From NCBI GenBank assembly GCA_014860115.1, contig JACZKK010000166.1, positions 1 through 64,000 on the forward strand: a stretch of 64,000 nucleotides of DNA, given 5' to 3'. Of the stretch, positions 39,551-50,591 are shown one piece after another. The notes under the pieces are model-generated. The model saw only the letters and a list, made by a program, of their open reading frames with translations. It had not been told where the DNA came from and ran no database searches. The position numbers and the translations under genes are program-made. The DNA is from Ignavibacteriaceae bacterium. Its GTDB lineage: Bacteria > Bacteroidota > Ignavibacteria > Ignavibacteriales > Ignavibacteriaceae. Numbering within the stretch: position 1 is the first letter of the stretch; every line of letters begins with the position of its first letter.

Positions 39551-40526
39551 TTTTTCTTAAAAACATTCCAACGCCAATTAAAGCAGGAATGAGCAAATTA
39601 ATTATGAAAAGTAATATGGACGCATTAAAACCAATAGAAGCAGTCTCTCCCATCTGAGTAATAAAAAATACTGAAGCACCCTCTCGTATTCCTAGTTCTC
39701 CAAAAGAGATTGGAGGGATTATGGTTTTAGTAAACATTATCAAGTTAGCCGCCCAGAGGTAGTGAACAAAATCAAAATGATTAGAAAATGCTGACACTAA
39801 AAGAGCATATTGAATTAAGAAGCATGAGTAAAATAAAAATGATATGACAAGCATCTTAAAAAAGTAGGTCCTGTCCAGACTTTCAAAAATTCTCAATTTT
39901 TCAAGAAAAGGTTTTAGCTTAACTGATGAATTAAGTTTCGAAAATAAAATACTATTCCAGAATTTATTACTAAGCAGCAGAATAATTAGCAGGTAGAAAA
40001 ATGTAAAGATCAGAATGAAAAGGGCTAAAACGATATAAATGGACACGTTGTAATAGAAATAAATAAAAATCAAACTCGAAGCAGAACCAAGCGATGCAAC
40101 CATCAGCAAAGGAAAAAATTTATCTATAAGTGTAGCAACTGTAACCTGGATAATTGATTTGTCTCTGAATTCAATTCCTCTTCCAAAATATTCTCCGATT
40201 CTGAGTGGTGTGATTATACCTGCTGAAAAGCCAAAAAATAAAGATCGGAATATTTTCAATTTATCATTTACTGCAAGCACTTCAACGCAAGTTAATCGCC
40301 ACTTAGAGTATTGCAGAAAAATATTTAGAACACCTAAAAGGATGACAATTCCGATAATGGCAATGTTTGCTTCCTTGAGTGCCAGAATAATTTGATTGTA
40401 CTCAACAGAGCTTATAAGATAATAAAGCAATCCTGCCGAGATGATAATTTTAGCACCAATGATAATCGTATTCTTACTCAGAAAACGAAAATTAAAAGAA
40501 CCAATGTTTGTGTTTTTATTGGTCAT
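39540..40526 (-). CDS. lysylphosphatidylglycerol synthase/flippase-like TM protein (UPF0104)
   Basis: Multi-TM; PLRIGEYFGRG; PPISFGELGIREGASVFFI. Confidence 0.75.
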   Translation of the reverse strand: MTNKNTNIGSFNFRFLSKNTIIIGAKIIISAGLLYYLISSVEYNQIILALKEANIAIIGIVILLGVLNIFLQYSKWRLTCVEVLAVNDKLKIFRSLFFGFSAGIITPLRIGEYFGRGIEFRDKSIIQVTVATLIDKFFPLLMVASLGSASSLIFIYFYYNVSIYIVLALFILIFTFFYLLIILLLSNKFWNSILFSKLNSSVKLKPFLEKLRIFESLDRTYFFKMLVISFLFYSCFLIQYALLVSAFSNHFDFVHYLWAANLIMFTKTIIPPISFGELGIREGASVFFITQMGETASIGFNASILLFIINLLIPALIGVGMFLRKNDK

Positions 40527-40533
40527 AAATATT

Positions 40534-41550
40534 CTATTGTTCTATCTCAAATATATTAACTTTCAGACCTTCGGTGCAGTTAGTGCACATAGAAACAGAT
40601 TTTCGGCTAGATAATACCTTTTGTCTAAAATTAATATACCTTTCTGATTTCCACACATCACCAAACGCCATCCCATTAACAATTCCAATTTCATTTGAAG
40701 CATCTTTATCAAAACAGCAAGGAACTACTCTTCCATCCCACGTAATTACCGAGGATCTCCATAAGGCAAAACAATGGTTTTTTATTTTATTTTTTATTGC
40801 AAAGGAATTGTTATCCAGGATATATCTTCGATATTTTTTATTTGTTGGAAGAAATTTAACCGCATTCTCGTATGAGGATATTTGCATTGTCTTAAACACA
40901 AGCTTATCTACACCAACCTCTTTGCAGTACTTTCTGACCTCATCCATCTGGTGCTCATTTTGCTTCATCACAATAAATTGAAATTCAATAAAAGGTTTTT
41001 TCAATCTACGTTCATTTCTTCGATTGATTAATGATCTTAATCCTTTATCCGCTTGCTCGAAAGTTCCACCAACTCTATATTTTTGGTAACTTTCTTCATC
41101 AAGTCCATCAACAGAAAATATTAGTTTGTCCGGTGCATTATCAAGTACAATGTCAACATTATTGTCATTTACAAAGTGTCCGTTAGTACTGATAGAGACA
41201 TATACATTTTTATCCTGAGCATATTTGATCATCTCAGGAAGATTTTTATTTATGTAGGGCTCCCCCTGAAAAAATAACTGAATGTAAAAACCAGTATCAC
41301 TAATTTCATCGATAAGCTTTTTAAAGTCATCTGTTTTCAGTAGGCCCAAAGGCCGAGTTAATGTTCCTAAACCTGATGGACATTCAGGGCACTGAAGATT
41401 GCAATGGTTAGTTGGTTCAATGGAATAAGAGATGGGCATTCCCCAAACAATTGGTCTTCCCATAATTCTAGAGAGATTAAAGGAACCAATAATTTTTATC
41501 GTATTAAAAACTCTTTTTAATGTGAAGTATCTTAATAAATTTATTTCCAA
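40534..41550 (-). CDS. radical SAM/SPASM domain protein
   Basis: EPTNHCNLQCPECPSG; CCFDKDASNEIGIVNG; MCTNCTEG. Confidence 0.9.
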   Translation of the reverse strand: MEINLLRYFTLKRVFNTIKIIGSFNLSRIMGRPIVWGMPISYSIEPTNHCNLQCPECPSGLGTLTRPLGLLKTDDFKKLIDEISDTGFYIQLFFQGEPYINKNLPEMIKYAQDKNVYVSISTNGHFVNDNNVDIVLDNAPDKLIFSVDGLDEESYQKYRVGGTFEQADKGLRSLINRRNERRLKKPFIEFQFIVMKQNEHQMDEVRKYCKEVGVDKLVFKTMQISSYENAVKFLPTNKKYRRYILDNNSFAIKNKIKNHCFALWRSSVITWDGRVVPCCFDKDASNEIGIVNGMAFGDVWKSERYINFRQKVLSSRKSVSMCTNCTEGLKVNIFEIEQ

Positions 41551-41689
41551 AGAATCAAACGAATTTTGTTAATCATTAAATTAAAAATAGGGAAAGGAGT
41601 GCTAACCTGAAAGATTCACCTTTTTAAAATAGCTCTTAAAACATTATCTTTCGAACCAGAATCTCACCAATTCATTCACTGAGGAGCAG

Positions 41690-43315
41690 ATGTACATTAA
41701 TTTTAGTGACATACCGGGACATCATAATCTTTTCCTGGACTATCTATACGAATTTGAAAACGTAGCTGAGTTTTATTCGAACGATTTCAGGAACAAAGAG
41801 AATTATCTTAAGATATTTAAAAATGTCACCGAAAATAGAAGCGATCTTTCGCCCACTATAAGTGAAATATTAACATCCCAATATTCTCAACTCAACGCTT
41901 CCAACCTTTCTCAGCAGAATATCAAAAAACTTTCTGATAAGCGGACACTTACCATAGTAACAGGACAGCAGCTTGGAATTATGGGAGGACCTCTTTATAC
42001 TTTTTATAAAATTATTACTGTAATAAAATTAAGCCGTTTCCTTTCTGAAAGATATGATGACTACAACTTCGTGCCGGTTTTCTGGCTTGAAGCTGACGAT
42101 CACGATTTTAATGAAGTCAGAACAGTAAAGATTATTGATGAAGGAAACTCTCTCTTAACCATTGGATACAAAGAAGAAATTGCAGAAGATGATTTGAAGC
42201 AAAGTGTTGGATTAATAAATCTTGATAGTTCTATCAATGAATTTTTTGACAAACTAAGCAGCAGTATAAAAGAAACTGAATTCAGGGCGCTAATATTCGA
42301 TCGCTTGAAGAGTTTTTACAAAGAAGGTAAATCATTTAAGGAAGCATTCAGAGATCTTATATTCCATTATTTTGATGAGTACGGGCTGATAATATTTGAC
42401 CCTCAGGATAATGAAGTTAAAAAGTTACTTAAGCCTATATTCAAAAAAGAAATAACAGATTTCAGAATTCATACTGAACAACTTGTGCATGTTAGTGCAA
42501 CACTAGAAGAATTATATCATGCTCAGGTAAAAGTAAAACCAGTTAATCTTTTTCTTAGAGTTGATGAAGGAAGATATTCGATTGAACCTGTGGAGAATGA
42601 ATACCGATTGAGACGAAAAAGAAAAAGTTTTACACAGGAACAATTACTCGAACTTTTGGAAAATGAACCTGATAAATTCAGCCCGAACGTTTTATTGAGA
42701 CCAATTTGTCAGGATTATTTACTCCCGACTGCATTTTATGTTGGTGGTCCAAGTGAAATCTCGTACTTCGCACAGATAAAGCCGTTGTATGAACTTTATA
42801 ATATTACCCAGCCGATGATATACCCAAGATCGTCAGCAACTATCCTCGAGAATGCAATCGTTAATTCTCTGGAAAAATATTCTGTGTCGTTAAACGAAAT
42901 ATTCATTGATGTTGAAAATGTTAAGAAAAGAATAATCAATTCAGTAGAGGAAACCTCTGTGGATGAAATGTTTAATGGAATTGCTAGTCAGTTAGAAACA
43001 ACATTCGACCAGCTAAAGGAAAAATTAATTGACCTTGACAAAACAATTGCTGATTCCAGCAATAGATATAGAGATAAAATTCTGAGTACGGTAAGCGAGC
43101 TGAAATCAAAGGCAGAGAAAGCTCAGCAGAAAAAATACGAAGTTACCTTAAGACAAATTGATCGTGCTGCAGTTCATTTGTTCCCAAATTCAAATTTACA
43201 GGAACGAGAAATCAACTTAATAAATTTTACAAATAAGTACGGTGAGGAATTTCTAAAGAAAATTTTCGAGGAACTGCAAATAAATAAATTTGAACACCAG
43301 GTAATAAAGATTTAA
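41690..43315 (+). CDS. bshC: bacillithiol biosynthesis cysteine-adding enzyme
   Basis: VTGQQLGIMGGPLYTFYKIITVIKL; FWLEADDHDFNEV. Confidence 0.95.
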   Translation: MYINFSDIPGHHNLFLDYLYEFENVAEFYSNDFRNKENYLKIFKNVTENRSDLSPTISEILTSQYSQLNASNLSQQNIKKLSDKRTLTIVTGQQLGIMGGPLYTFYKIITVIKLSRFLSERYDDYNFVPVFWLEADDHDFNEVRTVKIIDEGNSLLTIGYKEEIAEDDLKQSVGLINLDSSINEFFDKLSSSIKETEFRALIFDRLKSFYKEGKSFKEAFRDLIFHYFDEYGLIIFDPQDNEVKKLLKPIFKKEITDFRIHTEQLVHVSATLEELYHAQVKVKPVNLFLRVDEGRYSIEPVENEYRLRRKRKSFTQEQLLELLENEPDKFSPNVLLRPICQDYLLPTAFYVGGPSEISYFAQIKPLYELYNITQPMIYPRSSATILENAIVNSLEKYSVSLNEIFIDVENVKKRIINSVEETSVDEMFNGIASQLETTFDQLKEKLIDLDKTIADSSNRYRDKILSTVSELKSKAEKAQQKKYEVTLRQIDRAAVHLFPNSNLQEREINLINFTNKYGEEFLKKIFEELQINKFEHQVIKI

Positions 43316-44589
43316 TGAGTAATTGAGGATAGTTGTTCCAGAAAATTCGGGTTTGAAATTGAAACACAATCGAATCCTTCAACGCTTCCCCCACCATTCA
43401 TAAGTAATGATAAAATTGCAAAAGCCATCGCAATTCTGTGATCACCAAAACTTGCAAACGGCTCAAATGATTTTTTAATCTTTCCTAAGAAACTAAATCC
43501 ATCTTCATACTCTTTAAGATCAAGTCCAATTTTTAATAAATTTCGACAAATAGCTTTTATTCTATCTGATTCTTTCACTCGCAATTCAGTTGCACCTCTC
43601 AGTTGGAAAGCTCCTTCAGCAAATATTCCGGCTATGACAAGAATAGGAATTTCATCAATGATTAAAGGAATTATTTCCTCGTCAATTTTTACATTTGAAA
43701 GATCACTCGATTTCACAAGTAAATCACCATAAATTTCATTATTAGAAATTCCTTTTTCTTCTATATGAATATTTCCACCCATTCTTTTTAGCAGACTCAG
43801 ACATTCTATTCTCGTCGGATTTAATGAAATATCTTTAATCAGAAGTTCTGAATTTTTAGTTAGCAACGTGAGAACGATAAAGAACATAGCTGAAGAAATA
43901 TCACCTGGAATAAAATATTCCTTTGCCACAGGATAATTACTTCTTGATACGGAAGATATAACATCATTGCCTTCTTTGGCAACGGATAAACCTAATAAAT
44001 TTTCAGTGTGATTTCTGGTTTGAATTGATTCGATCACAGATGTCTGTTCACTCAAATGTAAACCAGCTAAGAGAATTGCACTTTTAACCTGGGCACTTGC
44101 TACAGGCATCGCATATTTTATTGAGTTCAAATTATCAACAGGAAATATTTTTAACGGAAGTTTTACATCAGAACTTTCAATACGAGATCCCATTTGTGTT
44201 ATTGGTTCAATCACTCGCTTCATCGGTCTTGATGAAAGTGATTCATCACCAATGATTGTTGATTCAAAGTTTTGAGCAGCCAAAATACCTGCTAATAATC
44301 TTGCTGTAGTGCCGGAATTGCCCGCATTGAGTGGTTTAAATGGTTTCTGATAGCCCTTAAATCCACTTCCAAAAACAATTGTTTCATTATTATCTACTTC
44401 AATTCTGATTCCTAATTCCCGAAGACAATTGATAGTCGAATTAACATCATCACTATTAGAAATATTTTTTATATATGATTTACCATCAGCTAGAGATGAA
44501 ATTAGAAGTGCACGATGAGATATTGACTTATCTCCCGGAAGAGATAATTTACCCGAAACTTTATTAATTTTATTAAAGGATTGAATCAT
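43312..44589 (-). CDS. aroA: 3-phosphoshikimate 1-carboxyvinyltransferase
   Basis: LPGDKSISHRALLISSLADG; LNAGNSGTTARLLAGILA; ELRVKESDRI; FGDHRIAMAFAI. Confidence 0.97.
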   Translation of the reverse strand: MIQSFNKINKVSGKLSLPGDKSISHRALLISSLADGKSYIKNISNSDDVNSTINCLRELGIRIEVDNNETIVFGSGFKGYQKPFKPLNAGNSGTTARLLAGILAAQNFESTIIGDESLSSRPMKRVIEPITQMGSRIESSDVKLPLKIFPVDNLNSIKYAMPVASAQVKSAILLAGLHLSEQTSVIESIQTRNHTENLLGLSVAKEGNDVISSVSRSNYPVAKEYFIPGDISSAMFFIVLTLLTKNSELLIKDISLNPTRIECLSLLKRMGGNIHIEEKGISNNEIYGDLLVKSSDLSNVKIDEEIIPLIIDEIPILVIAGIFAEGAFQLRGATELRVKESDRIKAICRNLLKIGLDLKEYEDGFSFLGKIKKSFEPFASFGDHRIAMAFAILSLLMNGGGSVEGFDCVSISNPNFLEQLSSITH

Positions 44590-44601
44590 TAAAAATAGAT
44601 T

Positions 44602-45198
44602 TTATTTTTTAGCCCATTCATCAATCAATTTCTTTAGTTCTTTCGACGTCATTTCACTTTTCTCATAAAGTCCTTTAAGATTTCTTTGCCTCAAAACCTC
44701 ATAAATTGTAATCGCTGCTGATACTGATACATTCAGGCTTTGTACCATTCCAAACATCGGGATATAAAATCTTTCATCAGCTAACTCCTCCGCTTCTTTG
44801 GATAATCCCCTATGCTCATTGCCAAAAACAATCGCTGTCTTTTTTGTGAAATCAAGTTCATAAAGGCTTTTTGAATTTGCATTAAGTGATGATGCATAAA
44901 TGGCAAATTTTTCTTTTTTAATTTGATTGTAACATTCATCAACAGATTTATACTTATCTCTTTCAATCCATTTATAGGCAGATGCTGAAGATTTCTTTCC
45001 GATCTTTGGAAATTTTTCAACATTATAAACCAATGATACTTTAGGTACACCGGCTGCATCACAAGTGCGGAAAATGGCACTTACATTATGAGGATCGTGG
45101 ATGTTTTCGAATACAACGTGAAGAGAGGGCTGTCTTTTTGAAACTACCCATTTTATTTTTTCAATTCGTTTTTCAGTTCTGAAATATGAATCAGACAC
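44602..45198 (-). CDS. TrmH-type tRNA/rRNA 2'-O-methyltransferase
   Basis: VFENIHDPHNVSAIFRTCDAAGVPKV; IVFGNEHRGLS; IPMFGMVQSLNVSVSAAI. Confidence 0.9.
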   Translation of the reverse strand: MSDSYFRTEKRIEKIKWVVSKRQPSLHVVFENIHDPHNVSAIFRTCDAAGVPKVSLVYNVEKFPKIGKKSSASAYKWIERDKYKSVDECYNQIKKEKFAIYASSLNANSKSLYELDFTKKTAIVFGNEHRGLSKEAEELADERFYIPMFGMVQSLNVSVSAAITIYEVLRQRNLKGLYEKSEMTSKELKKLIDEWAKK

Positions 45199-45418
45199 TT
45201 TTGTAGAATACTAATTTGTAAACAGAATGGTTTTTAACTCTTCGGGCTTTATCAAGCTTGAATTTTTTAATGTCGGTTTTTAAATAGAACGCAGCTAATT
45301 CAAGAATTTTTGATAAGACAGTATCTTCATCGTGAGCCCAGCTTTCGCAGCCGCTAAGTGAGGGAATTTCTGCGGTATAGCCATCGTTTGTCTGTGTAAC
45401 AACAACATCCAGTATCAT
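45191..45418 (-). CDS. HicB-like small protein
   Basis: VVTQTNDGYTAEIPSLSGCESWAHDEDTVLSKI HicB-like fold; overlaps methyltransferase start. Confidence 0.65.
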   Translation of the reverse strand: MILDVVVTQTNDGYTAEIPSLSGCESWAHDEDTVLSKILELAAFYLKTDIKKFKLDKARRVKNHSVYKLVFYKSV

Positions 45419-45437
45419 AGTTCAAACGATCACGAAA

Positions 45438-46295
45438 TTAACTTGAAACGATTTTAACACTTGCACTTGCTCCAATTCTATCAGCACCTGATGCTATCAT
45501 TGCTTCAGCTTCTTCTTTGGATCTTATTCCGCCAGCAGCTTTAACACCGATTGAACTCCCGACGACATATTTCATCAATGCAACGTCACCAACTGTTGCT
45601 CCGCCCTTGCTGAACCCTGTTGAGGTTTTTACAAAATCAGCACCGACTTTTTTACAAATCAAACACGCTTTCACTTTTTCTTCATCATTCAAAAGTGCTG
45701 CTTCTATAATAACTTTAACTAATGCGCTATTAGTTTTCGCTAACCGGACAACCTGGGCAACATCATTCTCAACGTATTCATATTTACCTGCTTTTAACAT
45801 TCCAACATTTATAACCATATCGATTTCTGTAGCACCGTTTTGGATCGCTTGCTCAGTTTCAAATTTCTTTACTTCGGTTGTATTTGCACCGAGTGGAAAA
45901 CCAACAACAGTACAGATTCTTACTTCCGTTCCTTTCAATAATGAAGAACACAAAGGAACGTAACCCGGATTGATACAAACCGATGCAAAGTGATACTTCT
46001 TTGCTTCCTCACAAAGTTCTGTTATTTCTGCTGGAGTTGCATCAGGTTTAAGCATTGTATGATCAATTTTTGAAGCAATGTCTTTATCTTTTAAGGAATT
46101 ACCAATTCCCTTTCCCGCTGCAATTCTTGATGCGCCAACATCAACAATATTCTTCACCGTTTTTGGTTGAGTGATTACATTTGTTTCCCATCCTTTGCAG
46201 GAATCGCCGTAGCAGTAATAATCTTTTAATACTTTCTCAAGAAATTCCTGAGAAACATCCTCATCTGATATTTTGTGGTTTATTTTATCTTCCAT
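45438..46295 (-). CDS. deoC: deoxyribose-phosphate aldolase
   Basis: [46 protein letters not shown]. Confidence 0.95.
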   Translation of the reverse strand: MEDKINHKISDEDVSQEFLEKVLKDYYCYGDSCKGWETNVITQPKTVKNIVDVGASRIAAGKGIGNSLKDKDIASKIDHTMLKPDATPAEITELCEEAKKYHFASVCINPGYVPLCSSLLKGTEVRICTVVGFPLGANTTEVKKFETEQAIQNGATEIDMVINVGMLKAGKYEYVENDVAQVVRLAKTNSALVKVIIEAALLNDEEKVKACLICKKVGADFVKTSTGFSKGGATVGDVALMKYVVGSSIGVKAAGGIRSKEEAEAMIASGADRIGASASVKIVSS

Positions 46296-47163
46296 ACTTA
46301 ATAAACCCTTCGTAAGTATTTTTTAAAAGCATTGCAATTGTCATTGGTCCTACTCCTCCGGGAACTGGAGTAATATAAGAGGCTTTCTTTGAAACTTCAT
46401 CAAAGTCAACATCACCAACAAGACGATAACCCTTCGATGCTGTGTTATCTTCAATCCGATTTATACCAACATCAATTACAACAACGCCATCTTTTACCAT
46501 ATTCCCTTTAACAAACTTGGGTGAACCCATTGCTGCAACTAAAATATCTGCCTGCTTTGTGTAATAGGAAACATCCGGTGCAGCAGAATGACAAACTGTA
46601 ACAACTGAATTTGCAAATTCCTTTTTCTGAAGCATAATGTTGGCAATTGGTTTACCGACGATGTTACTTCTACCAAGAACGACTACATGCTTGCCTTTAG
46701 TTTCAATCTTATATCTGATCAGCAGTTCCTGAATTCCTGCAGGAGTGCAGGATCGAAAAGCTGGTTTTCCAATTACGAGATTTCCCACGCTGATTGGGTG
46801 AAATCCATCAACATCTTTTTGTGGTGAGATTGCTTCAATGACTTTATCTTCATCAATCTGTTTTGGAAGAGGAAGCTGAACTAAAATTCCATTAAATAAG
46901 TTATTTTGATTGTAAGATTCAATCAATTCCAGCAAAGCTGTTTCTTTCATATCAGATGGATATCTTTCCGTAACTGCTCTCATTCCAATTTCTTCACAAG
47001 CTTTTGCTTTTCCTCTCACATAACTTTCTGAAGCAGGATTATCACCAACCAAAATGGCGACTAATCCGGGAACATTCTTGCCTGTTGATTTTAATTTATC
47101 AATTTCAGTTTTTAATTCATTCCTGATATCCTGAGCTATTTTTTTACCATCAATGATTATCAT
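46285..47163 (-). CDS. folD: bifunctional methylenetetrahydrofolate dehydrogenase/cyclohydrolase
   Basis: [69 protein letters not shown]. Confidence 0.97.
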   Translation of the reverse strand: MIIIDGKKIAQDIRNELKTEIDKLKSTGKNVPGLVAILVGDNPASESYVRGKAKACEEIGMRAVTERYPSDMKETALLELIESYNQNNLFNGILVQLPLPKQIDEDKVIEAISPQKDVDGFHPISVGNLVIGKPAFRSCTPAGIQELLIRYKIETKGKHVVVLGRSNIVGKPIANIMLQKKEFANSVVTVCHSAAPDVSYYTKQADILVAAMGSPKFVKGNMVKDGVVVIDVGINRIEDNTASKGYRLVGDVDFDEVSKKASYITPVPGGVGPMTIAMLLKNTYEGFIKYGR

Positions 47164-47966
47164 TTTTCAATTGCCTTAACAAAATCTGGAAATAAAATTC
47201 TTTCTATATGAGTTGTCTTTCCTGTGGCCGAATCTACTTTCAGAAACACACCACAGAGATGAACATCGTTTGTGGCAGCTTCATACTTTTGGGGAGTCTG
47301 ATACAAAAATCTGTTCACTGCAGCCTGGACTTTCATTCCAACTACTGACTCATAAGGGCCGGACATTCCTGCATCTGTAATGTAACCTGTCCCCTTTGGC
47401 ATTATCCGTTCATCAGATGTCTGAATGTGTGTATGAGTTCCTATCAACGCACTTACACGTCCATCAAGATAATGCGACATCGCAATTTTTTCTGCAGTGG
47501 CTTCAGCATGGAAGTCGACTACAATTACTTTGGTTTCGTTTTCGATTTTAGGTAACACCCAATCAGCTGAACGAAAAGGACAATCAATTGCAGCCATAAA
47601 AGTTCTTCCCTGAAGATTTAGAACAGCCACTTTCCCTTTTTTCGTTTCGGCAACGTAATAACCGTTACCATATGTTCCTTTTGGATAGTTCAACGGTCGT
47701 AACGCTCTTGGTTCTCTTCTAAGATAGTCCTGAGATTGATGTTTATCCCAGGTATGATTTCCCCCGGTCAGAACGTGAACTCCAAGGTCAAAAAGTTGGT
47801 TGCCTTCTTTATCTGTGCAGCCTTTACCTTCTGAAGCATTTTCAGCGTTAGCAATTACAAGATCAGCTTTGTATTTCTGTATGAGTCCGGGAAGCCAGGT
47901 TTGGACAAGATCCATTCCCGGTTTTCCAACGATATCTCCAATGAATAGAATATTGATTGTGGGCAT
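47160..47966 (-). CDS. YmdB-type metallophosphoesterase (TIGR00282 family)
   Basis: INILFIGDIVGKPG; NAENASEGKG; TGGNHTWD; DFHAEATAEKIAM; GTHTHIQTSD. Confidence 0.92.
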   Translation of the reverse strand: MPTINILFIGDIVGKPGMDLVQTWLPGLIQKYKADLVIANAENASEGKGCTDKEGNQLFDLGVHVLTGGNHTWDKHQSQDYLRREPRALRPLNYPKGTYGNGYYVAETKKGKVAVLNLQGRTFMAAIDCPFRSADWVLPKIENETKVIVVDFHAEATAEKIAMSHYLDGRVSALIGTHTHIQTSDERIMPKGTGYITDAGMSGPYESVVGMKVQAAVNRFLYQTPQKYEAATNDVHLCGVFLKVDSATGKTTHIERILFPDFVKAIEK

Positions 47967-48126
47967 ATAAGTGTGATTTTTTGATGCAAAATATAGCTAT
48001 AATCAGGGAAAGTTTACAGGATAGAATTTTGAAAAGTCATTTTTGATAGCTTAGTAAAGACACCAGGATATATTCATTGACTATAATTTATTCACTAGCG
48101 TCGTAACTCAAATAAAAAAATTATTT

Positions 48127-48681
48127 CTATAACTCCCAGGCAAAGCCAATATTAAAACTAATAACAGTATCAAAATTAGTCGAGTAATAATCTTTATTTT
48201 CGACGTAGGAATTAAAATAATATACACCATTTGGAAATGGTTTTTGAAATGTAAGGTCAAACGTTACGAATGTCTTCTGAACCTTTATCTTATATCCTAC
48301 TCCAACTAAAGGTAATACGAACAAATCATTTCTTATATAATGAGATGTACCGCTTCCGCCTACATTAGCATGTAATTTTATACCGACAATTAAATTAACA
48401 CCTGATTGAAATGGAAAAATCTTTAGATTGGTACTTAACTCATAACCATTGAAGTCTTCAGAGTTAAAAGCTATACCCGGTCTAAATTCCATCTCAAAAA
48501 TACCACTAAGCGGGACACTGACAGATATGTTAAGGTTCATCCCGACCGAAGTTTCTTTTTCAAATATTAATATATCCGGTCCCAAACCTGTTCCCATTGA
48601 AACTGTTTGCGACTGGACTATGCCAGGTAATATCATTAAAAATAATATAGCAATATTCATTGTCAACATTGATCTGTCCAT
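48127..48681 (-). CDS. exported beta-barrel-like protein
   Basis: Signal peptide, amphipathic strands. Confidence 0.5.
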   Translation of the reverse strand: MDRSMLTMNIAILFLMILPGIVQSQTVSMGTGLGPDILIFEKETSVGMNLNISVSVPLSGIFEMEFRPGIAFNSEDFNGYELSTNLKIFPFQSGVNLIVGIKLHANVGGSGTSHYIRNDLFVLPLVGVGYKIKVQKTFVTFDLTFQKPFPNGVYYFNSYVENKDYYSTNFDTVISFNIGFAWEL

Positions 48682-48865
48682 AAAAATACTATTGTTATAT
48701 TAAACTATTCTGTATTCAAGCACATTAGTGAGACCAGTTCCAACAATAATAAATAATTATCTTTATTATGATAGTTTTAATTCTTATAGGAAACTTACTT
48801 GATGTTTTATCATATATCAAGAATTTTATTTTGAAACTCTTAATCATAAGTGATAGATTTCGGAT

Positions 48866-50590
48866 ATGATTACTTCAGAACTTCCATCAACTTTACTTAA
48901 AGACACTGAATTCAGTGTGCTTGATGTTGAAACCACAGGACTTTCTGCAAGAAACAACCGAGTTATCGAAATCGGAATTGTTAAAGTTAAAAACCTCAAA
49001 ATAACTGACAGATATTCAACACTAATTAATCCCGGCTGTGATATTCCATATTTCATAACTCAGTTTACTGGCATTGCAAATAGCGATGTAGCTTATTCAC
49101 CAAGCTTTTATGACACTGCGGAAGAGATTGAAGAGTTTATTGGTAATTCAATTGTCAGCGGGCACAACTTAAGTTTTGATGAAGGTTTTTTGAGCTGTGA
49201 ATTCGTAAGGAATGGTTTTGAACCATTGAGTAATCTGTCTGTCTGCACCTTAAAACTTTCGAGAAAAATTTTCCCGTCTTTAAAAAGCAAATCATTAGGA
49301 TCAGTATCAGAGTACCTTGGGATTAAAAATAGAGATTCACACCGTGCACTTTCTGATGCAGAAGCTACTGCACAAATTTTAATCAAACTGATAAAGAAAT
49401 TATCCAAAGAGAAAGGTATTAAAACAATTCAGCAATTGGTTGAGTTTCAAACATCGGTTGTTCCATCAAACCAGTTAATAAAATTGCCAAAGGATATTCA
49501 CGACTCAATCTATTCCCTGCCCGATACTCCCGGTGTGTATTACTTTCTGAATAAAAAGAATGAGATTATTTATATAGGTAAGGCAAAATCACTGAAGGAT
49601 AGAGTGCGAAGTTATTTCGCTGCTACGACCGTTGGAAAGCCGAAAAAGATTGTCAAACAGGCAGTGAAAATAAAAACTGAAATAACAAACTCTGAACTGA
49701 CTGCGCTTTTATTGGAAGCTGAAAGTATTAAGCTTATAAATCCTAGACATAACCGGCAGCTAAAAAAATATGGGAATAAATACTTTGTCAGAATTAACAA
49801 GAGTAATAAATATCCCAAAGCTGAAATCACTTCCAAGTTTGATTTTGACGGCAATGATTATTTTGGATTGTTTATCTCAAGGAGAAAAGCTGAAGTAGTT
49901 CTCGATATAATTGATAAAACATTTGTGCTTCGTGAATGTGATGAAAAAGAATTCAAAAAAGGAAGGAAATGTTTTCTCGCAGATATTGAAAGATGCACAG
50001 CGCCTTGTATAAAGAAAGATGATCCTGATTATTTTAATGAATTAGAAAGAGTTTATGAATTCCTATCCGGTGGAAATCAATCAGCTTTAAATCGTATGCT
50101 GAATAAGATGAAAAACTACGCAGCTAATGAAAAGTTTGAAAAAGCAGCCGAAACAAAGCAAGTAATTGATTTATTACTATCTCAGACTCATAAATCTTCT
50201 CTTTTAGCCGAACCAGTCAATAAAGCCAATGTTATGTTTGAGATTACAGAGGGAATTAATCACGATTATATCCTTCTTCTTGAAGGGAAATATTTTATCA
50301 AGAGAAGTTCAAATTCGGGGAAAGATAGTTTTGAAGATGCATTGGATGATTTTTACTCGCATACAATACAGACTGATATAAATCCTACTGAAGAAGACCT
50401 TGAAAAAATGAAGATCAGCTTGAACTGGCTGGCAAAAAACAGGAATAAAGTCAGAATCTTTTATTTGAAAGAGTTCGCTTCAAAGGAGGAGTTATTCAAT
50501 GCGATGAATTCAAATAAATCTTCATCAAAAAAATCAACAAAATATTTTAATGTAAAAAGATTAGTAATACAAAACTCGATAGATAAATAG
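48866..50590 (+). CDS. DEDDh (DnaQ-like) exonuclease fused to UvrC-like GIY-YIG nuclease domain
   Basis: FSVLDVETTGLSARNNRVIEIGIV; GHNLSFDEGFL; HRALSDAEATAQI; then LPDTPGVYYFLNKKNEIIYIGKAKSLKDRVRSYF. Confidence 0.9.
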   Translation: MITSELPSTLLKDTEFSVLDVETTGLSARNNRVIEIGIVKVKNLKITDRYSTLINPGCDIPYFITQFTGIANSDVAYSPSFYDTAEEIEEFIGNSIVSGHNLSFDEGFLSCEFVRNGFEPLSNLSVCTLKLSRKIFPSLKSKSLGSVSEYLGIKNRDSHRALSDAEATAQILIKLIKKLSKEKGIKTIQQLVEFQTSVVPSNQLIKLPKDIHDSIYSLPDTPGVYYFLNKKNEIIYIGKAKSLKDRVRSYFAATTVGKPKKIVKQAVKIKTEITNSELTALLLEAESIKLINPRHNRQLKKYGNKYFVRINKSNKYPKAEITSKFDFDGNDYFGLFISRRKAEVVLDIIDKTFVLRECDEKEFKKGRKCFLADIERCTAPCIKKDDPDYFNELERVYEFLSGGNQSALNRMLNKMKNYAANEKFEKAAETKQVIDLLLSQTHKSSLLAEPVNKANVMFEITEGINHDYILLLEGKYFIKRSSNSGKDSFEDALDDFYSHTIQTDINPTEEDLEKMKISLNWLAKNRNKVRIFYLKEFASKEELFNAMNSNKSSSKKSTKYFNVKRLVIQNSIDK

Positions 50591-50591
50591 A

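Noticed and set aside
45517-45963. 148-aa plus-strand ORF
   Set aside because: Antisense to well-supported deoC
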